Below are positions 25,042-34,908 of a stretch of DNA of 64,000 nucleotides, one piece after another (positions within the stretch are counted from its first letter, which is position 1; each line of letters begins with the position of its first letter). This DNA comes from Lachnospiraceae bacterium. GTDB taxonomy: Bacteria > Bacillota > Clostridia > Lachnospirales > Lachnospiraceae. Made by a program: the position numbers and the translations under genes. The stretch spans positions 1 to 64,000 of the forward strand of contig CAAGSD010000064.1 in NCBI GenBank assembly GCA_900772845.1, read 5' to 3'. The notes under the pieces were generated by a model, which saw only the letters and a list, made by a program, of their open reading frames with translations, searched no databases and was not told the origin of the DNA.

Positions 25042-25129
25042 TGGTGTAACCCTCCTGTCGTAAAATTTATAGGAACTTCACGCAACCTATTTACTTTATT
25101 ATAGTTGATATACCTTCAAAAAACAACAT

Positions 25130-26119
25130 CTATTTGTTGATTTGCTCCAGCAGCTGTACCATTTCCGGGTACAGCACATCACTGGCCGAAGAATTTAGGA
25201 TTACTGAAATATACGGAGCTCCGTTTACATCTTTGGATAACAGGATCAGGCAGTGTCCGGCTGCATTAGTCGTTCCTGTTTTCCCTCCGATAACCGTAAT
25301 ATTTCCCGGAGCCTGAAAGTCTCCGCGCAAAAATCTGTTGGTACTATTCACCGTTAGTTCTTTGGCTTTTCCGTCTTTATCATAGTAGGTCGTCTGATAA
25401 CTGGTCATATGTATGATTTCATTAAACGAATCATACTTGATCGCCTCATTAAAGATCAGATACAGATCATAGGCAGAAGTAAAATGATTGTCATCCGAGA
25501 GACCATGCGGATTGGCAAAGCTGGTGTTGGTAGCCCCCAGCCTGACAGCCTCTTCATTCATCATCTCCACAAAATGATCCACGCTGCCTCCAATATTCTC
25601 TGCGATCAGTATTGCTGCATCATTGGCAGAATACATCAGCAAAATATGCAGTGCCTGATCCAGCGTCATGGTGTCTCCTGCTTTTAATCCGCATAACTGC
25701 GCTCCGGATTCCGTGATTTTTACACTGTCTGTTGCTGTTAATACCGTATCTAAAGATGCATTCTGCAGAGCCACCAGTGCTGTCATTACCTTAGTCAGGC
25801 TGGCAGGATACAATCTCTCGTGTGCATTTTTGGAATATAATACCTTTTTATTATTTACGTCGAATAACACAGCAGCAGAGGCCTGTGTCATGTCTACGCT
25901 GCCGTCTCCGGTCTCATCCTCTGTAACTACACACAGGTCAGCTGCAAAAGGCTCCGCCCTGCCTGCCCCGGTTCCCACCAGCACATTAAAGCTGCTGACG
26001 TTGGAGTTGACATCATAGGGGAATGTGTAAGCCGCATTACCGCATCCGGTCAACAATACTGCACAGAGGATCATGGACATGCAGGCGCAGATCCAACGAA
26101 CACTATTTGTACATTTCAC
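25130..26119 (-). CDS. D-alanyl-D-alanine carboxypeptidase (S11, lipoprotein form)
   Basis: 329 residues. Trims the terminal D-Ala of peptidoglycan stem peptides. The lipobox LLTGC puts a lipid-anchored Cys at residue 26. The catalytic motifs are Ser107-Leu-Thr-Lys110, Ser164-Ala-Asn166 and Lys280-Thr-Gly-Thr. There is no C-terminal PBP5 beta domain, so the protein is short for the family. The start lies 17 bp inside the end of mgsA, within the rodA-mgsA gene string. Confidence 0.92.
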   Translation of the reverse strand: MKCTNSVRWICACMSMILCAVLLTGCGNAAYTFPYDVNSNVSSFNVLVGTGAGRAEPFAADLCVVTEDETGDGSVDMTQASAAVLFDVNNKKVLYSKNAHERLYPASLTKVMTALVALQNASLDTVLTATDSVKITESGAQLCGLKAGDTMTLDQALHILLMYSANDAAILIAENIGGSVDHFVEMMNEEAVRLGATNTSFANPHGLSDDNHFTSAYDLYLIFNEAIKYDSFNEIIHMTSYQTTYYDKDGKAKELTVNSTNRFLRGDFQAPGNITVIGGKTGTTNAAGHCLILLSKDVNGAPYISVILNSSASDVLYPEMVQLLEQINK

Positions 26120-26498
26120 GCCACTCTAAATCTCCTCTGTCTAAGGACTTGATCAACAGTTCTGCGCTGGCGAGATTCGTTGCCAGCGGAATATTATGCA
26201 TATCACACAGGCGCATGACATTACTTACATCCGGCTCATGTGCCTTAGGTGCCAGCGGATCCCTCAAAAAAATCACCAGATCGATCTCATTGTGTTCGAT
26301 CTGGGCACCGATCTGCTGTTCCCCTCCCAAATGTCCCGCAAGATACTTGTGCACATTCAGATTGGTCACCTCTTCGATCAGTCTGCCGGTCGTTCCTGTG
26401 GCATATAATTCATTCTTGCTTAAAATTCCGCGATATGCTATGCAGAAATTCTGCATCAGTTTCTTTTTGGCATCATGTGCGATCAGTGCAATGTTCAT
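26103..26498 (-). CDS. mgsA: Methylglyoxal synthase
   Basis: 131 residues. Converts dihydroxyacetone phosphate to methylglyoxal and phosphate, a glycolytic overflow bypass. Landmarks: [22 protein letters not shown] (phosphate loop), [27 protein letters not shown] (containing the catalytic Asp) and [14 protein letters not shown]. It lies between rodA and the carboxypeptidase, a recurring position in Clostridia. Confidence 0.96.
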   Translation of the reverse strand: MNIALIAHDAKKKLMQNFCIAYRGILSKNELYATGTTGRLIEEVTNLNVHKYLAGHLGGEQQIGAQIEHNEIDLVIFLRDPLAPKAHEPDVSNVMRLCDMHNIPLATNLASAELLIKSLDRGDLEWREMYK

Positions 26499-26540
26499 AT
26501 CGTCTATACCCCTTCTCTATGATAATGTATCTTTCTTCGT

Positions 26541-27647
26541 CTAGCTTCTCTTCGCCTGCAGGCGCACGTTCAGTACAACACCCATTCCAATATACAGACT
26601 CAGCAAAGAGGTCAGGCCATAACTTACAAATGGCAGCGGAAGTCCGGTATTCGGTAAAATAAAAGTAGCGACTCCTATGTTTACAAAGCTTTGGAAAGCA
26701 ATCAGTCCCCCCATTGACGCAGCTATGATCGTCCCAGCAGTGTCTTTCGCCTTTCCCGCAATGGAAATACATTCCATTGCTGTCAGCATCAACAGTATGA
26801 TCACTACAATACTTCCCCTAAAGCCAAACTCTTCACCGATCACTGCAAATATGAAATCGGTTTCCGCTTCAGACAAAAAGTTGCCGTTCTTTACCGATGT
26901 GATCTCATTGTTTTTATAGCCTTTTCCGTCCAGTTCCCCGGAACCTATGGCCATGACAGAGTTTAACTGCTGATATGCCAGATCCGTGGAATATTCTTCC
27001 GGATTTACAAAGGCAAGAATACGGTTTTTCTGATAGGTTTCCAAAATGGTACTGTCCGGCTGCATCGCCAGGGATACCAGTATCACTACTGCCGGAACAG
27101 CCACCGCCAGTGCGCCGAAGATCAGTTTGTAGCTGATGCCGCCGGCATACAGGATCACACAGAAAATAAAGATCAATACCAGGCTGGTAGACAGTGCCGG
27201 CTGTTCCTTGACCATGATCCATGGAATTCCCATCAGTACCGCAATTGATGCGATCACTGGGAAAGTGTTCAACTTCTCCTTATATTTCATAATAAACTGT
27301 GCAAAGAATAAAATCAATAAAATTTTTGCAAGTTCGGAAGGTTGAAATTGCAATCCGCCGATCTTCAGCCATCGCTGTGCACCGTTACCTTCTTCTCCCA
27401 TCAGAATAACCAGACCCAGAAGTACCAGATTTCCTATGTACATCAGCCAGTAAAGCTTCAGGATTACGGAATAATTAAAAAAAGACAACGTGATCATGAT
27501 CACGACACCGGCGGCCACCCCCGCCATCTGTCTGGTCTGCTGAGCAGGCTCCGCACTGCCGATGGTTATGATGCCGATGGCTGACAGTGCCAGTATCAAT
27601 ATGATCAGTTTAAAGTCATAATCCCGCAATCTATAATTCTTAAACAT
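26541..27647 (-). CDS. rodA: Rod-shape SEDS glycosyltransferase RodA
   Basis: 368 residues, about ten membrane helices. SEDS-family peptidoglycan polymerase that works with PBP2 in the elongasome. Motifs: WLKIGGLQFQPSELAKI, MVKEQPALSTSLV (with the catalytic Asp position of other members read here as Gln-Pro-Ala), FVNPEEYSTDLAYQQLNS, ETDFIFAVIGEEFGF and the C-terminal TGLPLPFVSYGLTSLL. Cognate PBP2 is encoded in the same cluster. Confidence 0.94.
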   Translation of the reverse strand: MFKNYRLRDYDFKLIILILALSAIGIITIGSAEPAQQTRQMAGVAAGVVIMITLSFFNYSVILKLYWLMYIGNLVLLGLVILMGEEGNGAQRWLKIGGLQFQPSELAKILLILFFAQFIMKYKEKLNTFPVIASIAVLMGIPWIMVKEQPALSTSLVLIFIFCVILYAGGISYKLIFGALAVAVPAVVILVSLAMQPDSTILETYQKNRILAFVNPEEYSTDLAYQQLNSVMAIGSGELDGKGYKNNEITSVKNGNFLSEAETDFIFAVIGEEFGFRGSIVVIILLMLTAMECISIAGKAKDTAGTIIAASMGGLIAFQSFVNIGVATFILPNTGLPLPFVSYGLTSLLSLYIGMGVVLNVRLQAKRS

Positions 27648-27668
27648 TCGTTTGGCCTTTCTGTTTCC

Positions 27669-27950
27669 TTACGGCATTTTTGCAGTCTTCTGCAAATCAA
27701 TAATAGGAATATTGGCAATGAGGCTGGGACTTTTACTCCGGCTGCCTTTATTTCCTTTTGCCTGTATCTCGATTTCCATATGATCGGTATCGATCCGCAT
27801 ATATTTTGAGATCACTTTGGTAATATCCGCCTTGATCAGTTCCATCATCTCCGGAGAACAATTCACCCGGTCCGATATCAGCAAAATCTTCAGGCGGTCT
27901 TTTGCCACCTGGCAGGAACTTTTCCTGCAAAAAAAATGTTTCATATTCAT
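27669..27950 (-). CDS. minE: Cell division topological specificity factor MinE
   Basis: 93 residues. The anti-MinCD segment AKDRLKILLISDRVNCSPEMMELIKADI and C-terminal dimerisation domain (DTDHMEIEIQAKG) are intact. MinE drives MinD off the membrane and sets the oscillation. Start at 27950 (AAGGGG 5 nt upstream), with an ATG at 27944 as alternative. Directly follows minD. Confidence 0.93.
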   Translation of the reverse strand: MNMKHFFCRKSSCQVAKDRLKILLISDRVNCSPEMMELIKADITKVISKYMRIDTDHMEIEIQAKGNKGSRSKSPSLIANIPIIDLQKTAKMP

Positions 27951-27962
27951 CCCGTCCCCTTC

Positions 27963-28784
27963 CTATGCTTTCCGAAAAATACCGGTTACTTTTGTCCAAA
28001 AAGAGACTCCCTTTTCGAAATCCAGGAACGGAATTTCTTTTCCCAACAGGCGGTCCACAACATTCCGGTATGCCTTGCCGGCCGGTGTATCACTTCCGAC
28101 TAACGGTTCCCCCTGATTGGTGGCGATCACCACATTTTCATCATCCGGGACAATTCCGATCAGCGGCACTGCCAGAATATCCACCACATCATCCGCAGAC
28201 ATCATATCTCCACGCTTTACCATGTCCATACGCAGTCTGTTGATGATCAGATCCATCTGTTTGAAGCCATTTGCCTCCAACAGGCCGATAATACGGTCTG
28301 CATCCCGTATAGCCGAGACTTCCGGTGTAGTTACCACTAGTGCCCTGTCAGCTCCTGCAATGGCATTCTGAAATCCCTGTTCAATTCCCGCCGGGCAGTC
28401 CAGAATGATGTAGTCGAACTGTTCTCTGAGATGATCGATCACCTTTACCATCTGACCCGGTGTCACTGCTGATTTATCTCTGGTCTGAGCAGAAGGCATC
28501 AGATAAAGCCCCGGATGTCTCTTATCACGGATCAGAGCCTGTTTGATGCGGCAATTCCCTTCTACTACATCTACCAGATTATATACAATACGGTTTTCAA
28601 GCCCCATAACCACATCCAGATTACGCAGGCCGATATCCGTATCGATCAGACAGACTTTGCAGCCCGCCTTTGCAAGACCTGTTCCGACATTTGCCGATGT
28701 AGTGGTCTTCCCTACACCGCCTTTTCCTGAAGTGACGACAATGACTTCGGAGCTTTTCTTCTCCGTAGAAACATTTTGTTCCAT
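27963..28784 (-). CDS. minD: Septum site-determining ATPase MinD
   Basis: 273 residues. Deviant Walker A SGKGGVGKTTTSANVG, switch regions LIDTDIGLRNLDVVMGLENR and FDYIILDCPAGIEQGFQNAI, and a C-terminal amphipathic membrane-targeting helix (about VDRLLGKEIPFLDFEKG onward, with a longer tail than usual ending TGIFRKA). It recruits MinC to poles. Order minC-minD-minE. Confidence 0.96.
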   Translation of the reverse strand: MEQNVSTEKKSSEVIVVTSGKGGVGKTTTSANVGTGLAKAGCKVCLIDTDIGLRNLDVVMGLENRIVYNLVDVVEGNCRIKQALIRDKRHPGLYLMPSAQTRDKSAVTPGQMVKVIDHLREQFDYIILDCPAGIEQGFQNAIAGADRALVVTTPEVSAIRDADRIIGLLEANGFKQMDLIINRLRMDMVKRGDMMSADDVVDILAVPLIGIVPDDENVVIATNQGEPLVGSDTPAGKAYRNVVDRLLGKEIPFLDFEKGVSFWTKVTGIFRKA

Positions 28785-28826
28785 TTTGGACTCCTCCTGT
28801 TTATTTTTGTCGTCCCCTGGATGCTT

Positions 28827-29498
28827 TTAAAAAGTACCCAGTAATTCTTTTGTAAGGGGATCAAATACGATCTTCCCGTTCTTCAGGTGTGCAATTTTCG
28901 GTTGTACTTTGGGGCGTATCCCCCATTTCGACTGTTTCGCATTGGTTTTATATTTGAAATCGCCGATCTTAATTCTTTCCGGCTCCATTTCAAGCGCTAC
29001 AATATAGCAATCTTCGATACCGGATCCACCCGCATAGGCTTCTCCGTACAGTCCTCCCAGAATAATTATGTTGCCTGCGGAGATCACTGCGCTGCCCGGG
29101 TATACATCTCCCAGTACCACAATGCTGTTTTCCGTCTCGATGACTTCCCGGTTCTTCAGGCTTCCCTTATAAAACTGTCCTTCATCTCCTCCGGTCAGTT
29201 TCTTCTCCATATGCTGCAATGCCTTAATGTAATTTTTGTTGGTTTCTTCATCCCTTCCCACGATACATACAATTCTGACATTGCTGTTCTGGCGGATCGT
29301 ATCCAGAATCCGGATTTCTTCGGTTTCCGTTACTTTTCTTCCCTCCATGGAAAGTGCCATGCTTGATGTTCCGAAAAAGTTTCTGGCCTCAGAGAACTTC
29401 ATTGCCAGTTCTCTGAGAATTTCCTCCATTTCCGCATCCTCACGCATCACAAGATTGATTCCGTTAGGAAAGCTTTTGATCAATACTGCATCCTTCAT
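28827..29498 (-). CDS. minC: Septum formation inhibitor MinC
   Basis: 223 residues. N-terminal FtsZ-inhibiting domain (VLIKSFPNGINLVM) and the C-terminal right-handed beta-helix with the glycine repeats LGDVYPGSAVISAGNIIILGGLYGEAYAGG that bind MinD. It blocks Z-ring assembly away from midcell. Confidence 0.94.
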   Translation of the reverse strand: MKDAVLIKSFPNGINLVMREDAEMEEILRELAMKFSEARNFFGTSSMALSMEGRKVTETEEIRILDTIRQNSNVRIVCIVGRDEETNKNYIKALQHMEKKLTGGDEGQFYKGSLKNREVIETENSIVVLGDVYPGSAVISAGNIIILGGLYGEAYAGGSGIEDCYIVALEMEPERIKIGDFKYKTNAKQSKWGIRPKVQPKIAHLKNGKIVFDPLTKELLGTF

Positions 29499-29590
29499 TA
29501 TTTTTACCTGTCTTTTTACTTTTTTATAGATTCACTTCCGAATCCCGGCCATCGACGTTCATCCGCCTGTATTTATCTGACTCCGGATCG

Positions 29591-32476
29591 TTACATTTCA
29601 TTGGAAACCGCATTATCCAGGGTATCCGCAGTACCGGTGATCAGATCGTCTTCCTCCGCCAGTCCGTAATAATACTTGATAATGTCTCTGGTAAACTGTG
29701 CCGCATAGTCTGAAGAATATCCGAAAGGAATTCTCGTTGCAATGGCGATCTCCGGATTCTCGTAAGGTGCATAGCAGATAAACAGCGCATGGTTCGGTCT
29801 GGATGCTGTCTGCTCCGCCGTACCTGTCTTACCTGCCGCATTTACTGCAAGATCACTGAAATACGCTTTATTTTCCACCACCTGCCTCATACCAAGATGG
29901 AATGCATTCCAATATTCCTGCGGAAGATCGATCTGGTTTCTTACCTCTGCATGATACTCCTTCAACAGATTTCCCTGGGAATCCGTCGTTTTGTCCAACA
30001 GTGTCAGATTATAACAGGTTCCACTGTTGGCGATGGTCGTGACATATCTTGCCAGCCCCACCGTGGTATAGCTGTTACTGCCCTGTCCGATAGCGGAACG
30101 TACCGGGTCCTTAGTAGAGATATCCGGCGCATATTCCCCGATCTCCACTCCGGACTTGTCCGTCAGTCCATACAGATCCGCATATTTGCTCAGGGTATCC
30201 AGACCCGCCTCTTCATTATAGCTTCCACCCCTTGTAGCCAGCTGATAACCGACATTATAGAAGAAGTAGTTACAGGAATCCTTAATGGCGGATGTCACAT
30301 TCTCATAACCGTGTCCGGAGATTTTCCAGCATCTGGGAGACGGCGTGATCTCGGTAAATGTACCCACACAGTTTACACGGGTCTGGAGATTGATGACATT
30401 TTCCAGTAGTCCTGCCGTAGCAGATACAATCTTGAAAGTAGATCCGGGAGCTGCCTTATACTGCGTGGCAAAATTCAGCTGAGGACTGGACTTGTCCGCA
30501 TTCAGTTGTGCATAGTATTCCGCATCCACGGTATTTGCCATCTTATTGTTGTCATATCCCGGATAAGATACCATAGCCAGCACATCTCCCGTATTGACAT
30601 CCGTAATGACCACGGAAGCATTACAGGGATCCAGCGCCAGCTGTGCCGGTGTGATCTCCAGATTATTGATCCGGTTCATCATAAACTGATAGGCTGACAG
30701 TTTTCCGGAATACAGTCCTTCTTCGTCCTCTGCCGGAATATCTACCACCTGCTGTTCACATAAAAGCATGCAGATCTGTCTCCCACTGATCTTGTCATTT
30801 AAGAGCATATACTTATAAAAACGTTTTTGGAATTCCGTGGTATGTTCAATCATCTCAATGGTATATTCCAGCAGCTGATCATAAACCTCTGTGGAATCCG
30901 AATATTTATCATCCAGATCCAGTTTACTCACATCGACCCAGTTCATGGCAATACAATACTGGAGATATTCCTTCAGTGAGATCACTTCATCTTTCGCCCA
31001 TGCAGTCTGTGTCGCATCGTTGTCATCCACCAGTTCCTTCATGATCACACCTTCTTCTCTGAGAAGGCTGACAATATTACTCTGATAGACCTGATATTCC
31101 TTGGAAAGCCTATTATAAGGAGTTGCGCCCTCTGTGAGTTCGTAAGTCAGTCTGTCATAAACACCCTGCTTGTATTCCAGATAAGCCGCATAGACTGCTT
31201 TTTCCGTCTCCCCGGCATTTTCCGCCTCAAAATGCTTTCTGTCCAGAATGTTATTGTTGATCATGGCAAAATATACATCATAGATCGGAATCTTAATAGA
31301 GGAACTCTTTGCATTTTCCGGCAGATTGAATTCTTTGGCATTGATGATCTTGCTGGCTACCAGACCGGCAAGCTTCTGCTCCACGATATTATAGACTGCC
31401 TCTGTAAGCTCCTTATCAATAGTCAGATACACATCCGCTCCCGGCTGTGCCTCTTTGCGCTCCAGGATGGTGATTACCTTACCGGTATTGTCCACCACTA
31501 CTTTTTCGCTGCCCTTGGTACCCTGCAGTGTAGTCTCCATATACGCTTCCATACCGCTCTTACCTACTACATCATTGATAGTATAGGTATCTTCCATGCC
31601 GCCTTCCGCCACTACCTGTGCATTTAAATCTGCCAGTTCCTCAGAAGAAATTTTACCGGTATACCCCAGCACATGTGCAAAATATTTGCTGTCTATGTAG
31701 TGGCGCACCGTATCTTCCACAATGGAGACACCGTCCAGCTGATCCGAGTTTTCCATGATCACCGCCACCGTCTCCGCACTGACATTGGCAGCCACAGTGG
31801 TTCCCACATATTTACGGAAGGATGTCAGATTCATGGCATAGCGGATGGTCACCATCTGCAGCCATTCTTCTTTGGTGTAGCCCTTTCCCGGTATAAATGG
31901 TGTCGTACGATCCTCGGGATCTTCATACTGACCGATGGCAAAGCCCTTGGCACGGCTCAAATACTCCATCAGTTCCTGCGCCGTCATGGCTTTTTCATCG
32001 TCTCCAAGCTCATCTACCGTCTTATACCCCAGTACATCCGCCTGAAAACGAAGCAGTGCAGTACCGTCCACAGAATACGCATAATCACCATCTTCATCAA
32101 TTATGATCTTGAAATCCGTGATCACGCTGTCCCCGTTTTTCTCGATCAGCTTGATCAGACGATACACAACATCATTCACTTTTGCATTTTTATTCCGGCT
32201 GGACTCAAATACATCCTCGATCTTTACAGAATAAGCCAGTTCGTTTTCTGCCAGTACATTACCGTTTCTGTCCAGGATCCGTCCTCTGGTACTGGAAATA
32301 TCCCTGGTCTTCTCAATCTGAAGGATAAAATCATTCAGATATTCTTCGCCGTTTACGATCTGTAAGTTAAAGCAGCGATAAATCAGAACTCCGGCAAAAA
32401 AGACAAACAATATCATAAGTACGGTCAGTCTGCTTGTCACAATATTAATAATGTGATCTTTGATTTCACGAAACAA
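29591..32476 (-). CDS. mrdA: Penicillin-binding protein 2, elongasome transpeptidase (enlarged)
   Basis: 961 residues, well above the usual 600-700. One N-terminal membrane helix, a dimerisation region (RGRILDRNGNVLAENE), then the transpeptidase domain with Ser679-Thr-Phe-Lys682, Ser734-Cys-Asn736 and Lys883-Thr-Gly-Thr. The added length is a helical insertion at about residues 375-615, between LTIDKEL and the ASVVITDVNTGDVLAM strand. It starts at a TTG inside the end of mreD (AAGGAG 11 nt upstream), so it belongs to the mreBCD transcript. Partner of RodA. Confidence 0.94.
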   Translation of the reverse strand: MFREIKDHIINIVTSRLTVLMILFVFFAGVLIYRCFNLQIVNGEEYLNDFILQIEKTRDISSTRGRILDRNGNVLAENELAYSVKIEDVFESSRNKNAKVNDVVYRLIKLIEKNGDSVITDFKIIIDEDGDYAYSVDGTALLRFQADVLGYKTVDELGDDEKAMTAQELMEYLSRAKGFAIGQYEDPEDRTTPFIPGKGYTKEEWLQMVTIRYAMNLTSFRKYVGTTVAANVSAETVAVIMENSDQLDGVSIVEDTVRHYIDSKYFAHVLGYTGKISSEELADLNAQVVAEGGMEDTYTINDVVGKSGMEAYMETTLQGTKGSEKVVVDNTGKVITILERKEAQPGADVYLTIDKELTEAVYNIVEQKLAGLVASKIINAKEFNLPENAKSSSIKIPIYDVYFAMINNNILDRKHFEAENAGETEKAVYAAYLEYKQGVYDRLTYELTEGATPYNRLSKEYQVYQSNIVSLLREEGVIMKELVDDNDATQTAWAKDEVISLKEYLQYCIAMNWVDVSKLDLDDKYSDSTEVYDQLLEYTIEMIEHTTEFQKRFYKYMLLNDKISGRQICMLLCEQQVVDIPAEDEEGLYSGKLSAYQFMMNRINNLEITPAQLALDPCNASVVITDVNTGDVLAMVSYPGYDNNKMANTVDAEYYAQLNADKSSPQLNFATQYKAAPGSTFKIVSATAGLLENVINLQTRVNCVGTFTEITPSPRCWKISGHGYENVTSAIKDSCNYFFYNVGYQLATRGGSYNEEAGLDTLSKYADLYGLTDKSGVEIGEYAPDISTKDPVRSAIGQGSNSYTTVGLARYVTTIANSGTCYNLTLLDKTTDSQGNLLKEYHAEVRNQIDLPQEYWNAFHLGMRQVVENKAYFSDLAVNAAGKTGTAEQTASRPNHALFICYAPYENPEIAIATRIPFGYSSDYAAQFTRDIIKYYYGLAEEDDLITGTADTLDNAVSNEM

Positions 32477-33005
32477 ATTTCTGTGCGCTCCTTTTTTCCT
32501 TCTCCTCCAGCCTCTGATTGATTTTCAGGATCAGAGGATACAAAATAATCGTAACAACAATGGTGTAAAGTGCCTCCGGAAGGATCACTCTTGTAAAATA
32601 GTACGGGAAATGAAAACGCCCTCTCAAAAGAAACATCAGAATATAGCAAATCAAGCCATAAGAAATATCACTCACTATGATCAGTGCCAATGGCAGTTTG
32701 ATATCCTCCGGATAAAAAATCCTACAGAACTTTCCGTTCAGGAATCCTATGTACATCATTATCATGGCATAAAATCCAAGGAAACTTCCAAAAAAGATAT
32801 CACATAGAAGTCCACAGGAAAATCCGATCAAAAGCCCCTCTTTTTCACCTCTCATAAATCCGAAAGAAGAAGTCAGAATGATCATCAGATTGGGAATAAT
32901 GCCGCCCAATGCCAGACTGTTAAATACGCTGCACTGCAGTATAAAAAAGAGGAGGATCAATACTACAACCACAATTTTACGAAGGAAGCTGCTGTTATTC
33001 TCCAT
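32466..33005 (-). CDS. mreD: Rod shape-determining protein MreD
   Basis: 179 residues, five or six membrane helices (VVVLILLFFILQCSVF, LIGFSCGLLCDIFFGSFLGFYAMIM). Membrane partner of MreC. Sequence conservation in this family is low, so the call relies on topology and the mreB-mreC-mreD order. 11-bp overlaps with mreC upstream and PBP2 downstream. Confidence 0.92.
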   Translation of the reverse strand: MENNSSFLRKIVVVVLILLFFILQCSVFNSLALGGIIPNLMIILTSSFGFMRGEKEGLLIGFSCGLLCDIFFGSFLGFYAMIMMYIGFLNGKFCRIFYPEDIKLPLALIIVSDISYGLICYILMFLLRGRFHFPYYFTRVILPEALYTIVVTIILYPLILKINQRLEEKEKRSAQKFVS

Positions 33006-33885
33006 CTGTACCTCCTCCGTCCGGTACCTGTTGTTTTTTATCTGTGATCACAAGCACTTCACTGAGATGTTCAAAATCCACTACAGGTGTCAGATAACCC
33101 GATTTTGTCAGATTATTGGCATCCTTGTTGATGGTGCTGATATAGCCGATCAGAATATTGGGAAGATACTTGTCACTGATATCTGAGGTTACCACTTTGT
33201 CGCCTTCAGCCACAGCATCCTGGCTGTCCACCAGTTTGCTGAAAGGAATGACCCCCTGTGCCATCAGCTGCAGATCTCCGGATACGATCAGATTGTCTCC
33301 CGTGGCAAGCGTCATACCGCTGACATTGGAATTGTCGGAAATAATAGAAGTCACCCGGGACCAGTTCGGTCCCACGGATGTAATGCGTCCTACGAGGCCG
33401 CCTCCGGCGATCACATTCATATCATCCGCCAGACCGTCATTGGAACCTTTGTCAATAACGAAGGAAGAATACCAGTTGCCGGAATCTCTGCTGATGATAC
33501 GGGCACCGATCTTGTTATAATCTCCGTATTCTTCATCCAGTTCCAGAAGTCCCCGCAGCTCATTCAGTTCATATTTGTCCTGCTGAAGCAGGGTATTTTC
33601 TTCCGTCAGAGATGCTACCTGCTCCTTCAGGGCACTGTTTTCCGCCAGGAGCGCACGGATCTGTACCAGTTCATCCGAGCGATTGGACAGCCATTCTCCT
33701 GCTTTTGCAATCCCCTGTTCAAAAGGGACGATCACATAACCGACCACCCGGTTAAAGGGACGGTTAAATACATTGGTTCCAAACGTCACCAGCATCATAA
33801 TGGTACATAGAATTGTTAAAATAAAAAGGAGATATTTACCCGGCAAAGTAAATCTCTCCCCTTTTCTTTTTACGACTGGGCTCAT
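32995..33885 (-). CDS. mreC: Rod shape-determining protein MreC
   Basis: 296 residues: cytosolic start, one membrane helix (YLLFILTILCTIMMLVTFG), coiled coil (about residues 70-110, ENSALKEQVASLTEENTLLQQ), and the two beta domains containing ARIISRDSGNWYSSFVIDKGSNDGL and GGGLVGRITSVGPNWSRV. Extracytoplasmic elongasome scaffold. ATGA overlap with mreB. Confidence 0.95.
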   Translation of the reverse strand: MSPVVKRKGERFTLPGKYLLFILTILCTIMMLVTFGTNVFNRPFNRVVGYVIVPFEQGIAKAGEWLSNRSDELVQIRALLAENSALKEQVASLTEENTLLQQDKYELNELRGLLELDEEYGDYNKIGARIISRDSGNWYSSFVIDKGSNDGLADDMNVIAGGGLVGRITSVGPNWSRVTSIISDNSNVSGMTLATGDNLIVSGDLQLMAQGVIPFSKLVDSQDAVAEGDKVVTSDISDKYLPNILIGYISTINKDANNLTKSGYLTPVVDFEHLSEVLVITDKKQQVPDGGGTDGE

Positions 33886-34892
33886 TTACTCATCCCTTCA
33901 ATTGCGTAAGCTACCGTTTTATAGTTCTCGTCTTTAATGATCTTGGCAAGACCTGTTGCCACACTGGTTAACGGATTTTCAGCCACATTCACATGCAATC
34001 CGGTACCTGCGGCAAGTCTTTCCGCCAGATGACTTACCTGGGAAGCACCGCCGGTCAGATAAATACCATGACGATAAATATCCGCTGCAAGCTCGGGCGG
34101 AGTTCTCTCCAGGATTACTTTTACATTGTCAATAATCGTATTAAAGTGCTCTTCCAGGGACTCGTCCACCATCTTTGTAGGGATCTCACGTTCTACGGGA
34201 AGTCCTGTCACAATGTCTCTGCCGTAGACAATGGCACCTTTTCCCTCTTCTTCTAATTCTTTCAGGGAAATTTTAACGTTTTCCGCCGTTTTTCCTCCGA
34301 TGATCAGAGAGAACTCTCTTCTGACTGCTGCACGGATGGCATCATCAAACTTCATGCCACCTACTTTGATCAGTCTGCTGAGGACAATGCCGCCCAGAGA
34401 CAGAATCGAAATCTCCGTGGTTTCATAGCCAACATTGACTACCAATACACCCTGTGAATTTTTGACATCAATATCCAGCCCCAGACCATCCGCTACGGCC
34501 TTTTCCACGACCATGATCTTCTTGGCTTTTACATTTGCCCCTTTGATCAGATCGTAAAATGCTCTTTTTTCAACCTCGGTGACATCTGTGGGAACCGCAA
34601 TGAAGAAATCAGAAGGCTTCGTATTTCCCTTCTGAAGATCTCCGATAAAATACTTTACCAGTGTCTCCATATTTTTAATATCCGCAATGACACCGTTGGA
34701 AAGCGGATAAGAAATATGAATATTGCCGGGCGCTTTCTCATACATTTCAAATGCAGAGTTTCCATACGCAAATAAAGTATTTTTATTCTCGATGGCAATC
34801 ATATTTTTCTCAATCATAATGTTGTCATCATTGCGATTATAGATTTTAATGTTGTTGGTACCAAGATCAATACCGAATGCATTGTTTGCCAC
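33882..34892 (-). CDS. mreB: Actin-like cell-shape protein MreB
   Basis: 336 residues with the actin-fold phosphate loops FGIDLGTNNIKIY and VLVVNVGYETTEISI, and the adenosine motif IYLTGGASQVSHLAERL. Membrane-associated filament that guides the elongasome. It uses GTG as start (AAAGGG 9 nt upstream). Slightly divergent from canonical MreB (VNVGYETTE in place of VDIGGGTTE), so it may be an Mbl/MreBH-like paralog functionally. Confidence 0.94.
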   Translation of the reverse strand: MANNAFGIDLGTNNIKIYNRNDDNIMIEKNMIAIENKNTLFAYGNSAFEMYEKAPGNIHISYPLSNGVIADIKNMETLVKYFIGDLQKGNTKPSDFFIAVPTDVTEVEKRAFYDLIKGANVKAKKIMVVEKAVADGLGLDIDVKNSQGVLVVNVGYETTEISILSLGGIVLSRLIKVGGMKFDDAIRAAVRREFSLIIGGKTAENVKISLKELEEEGKGAIVYGRDIVTGLPVEREIPTKMVDESLEEHFNTIIDNVKVILERTPPELAADIYRHGIYLTGGASQVSHLAERLAAGTGLHVNVAENPLTSVATGLAKIIKDENYKTVAYAIEGMSK

Positions 34893-34908
34893 TGTCGTTG
34901 TCCCTTTC

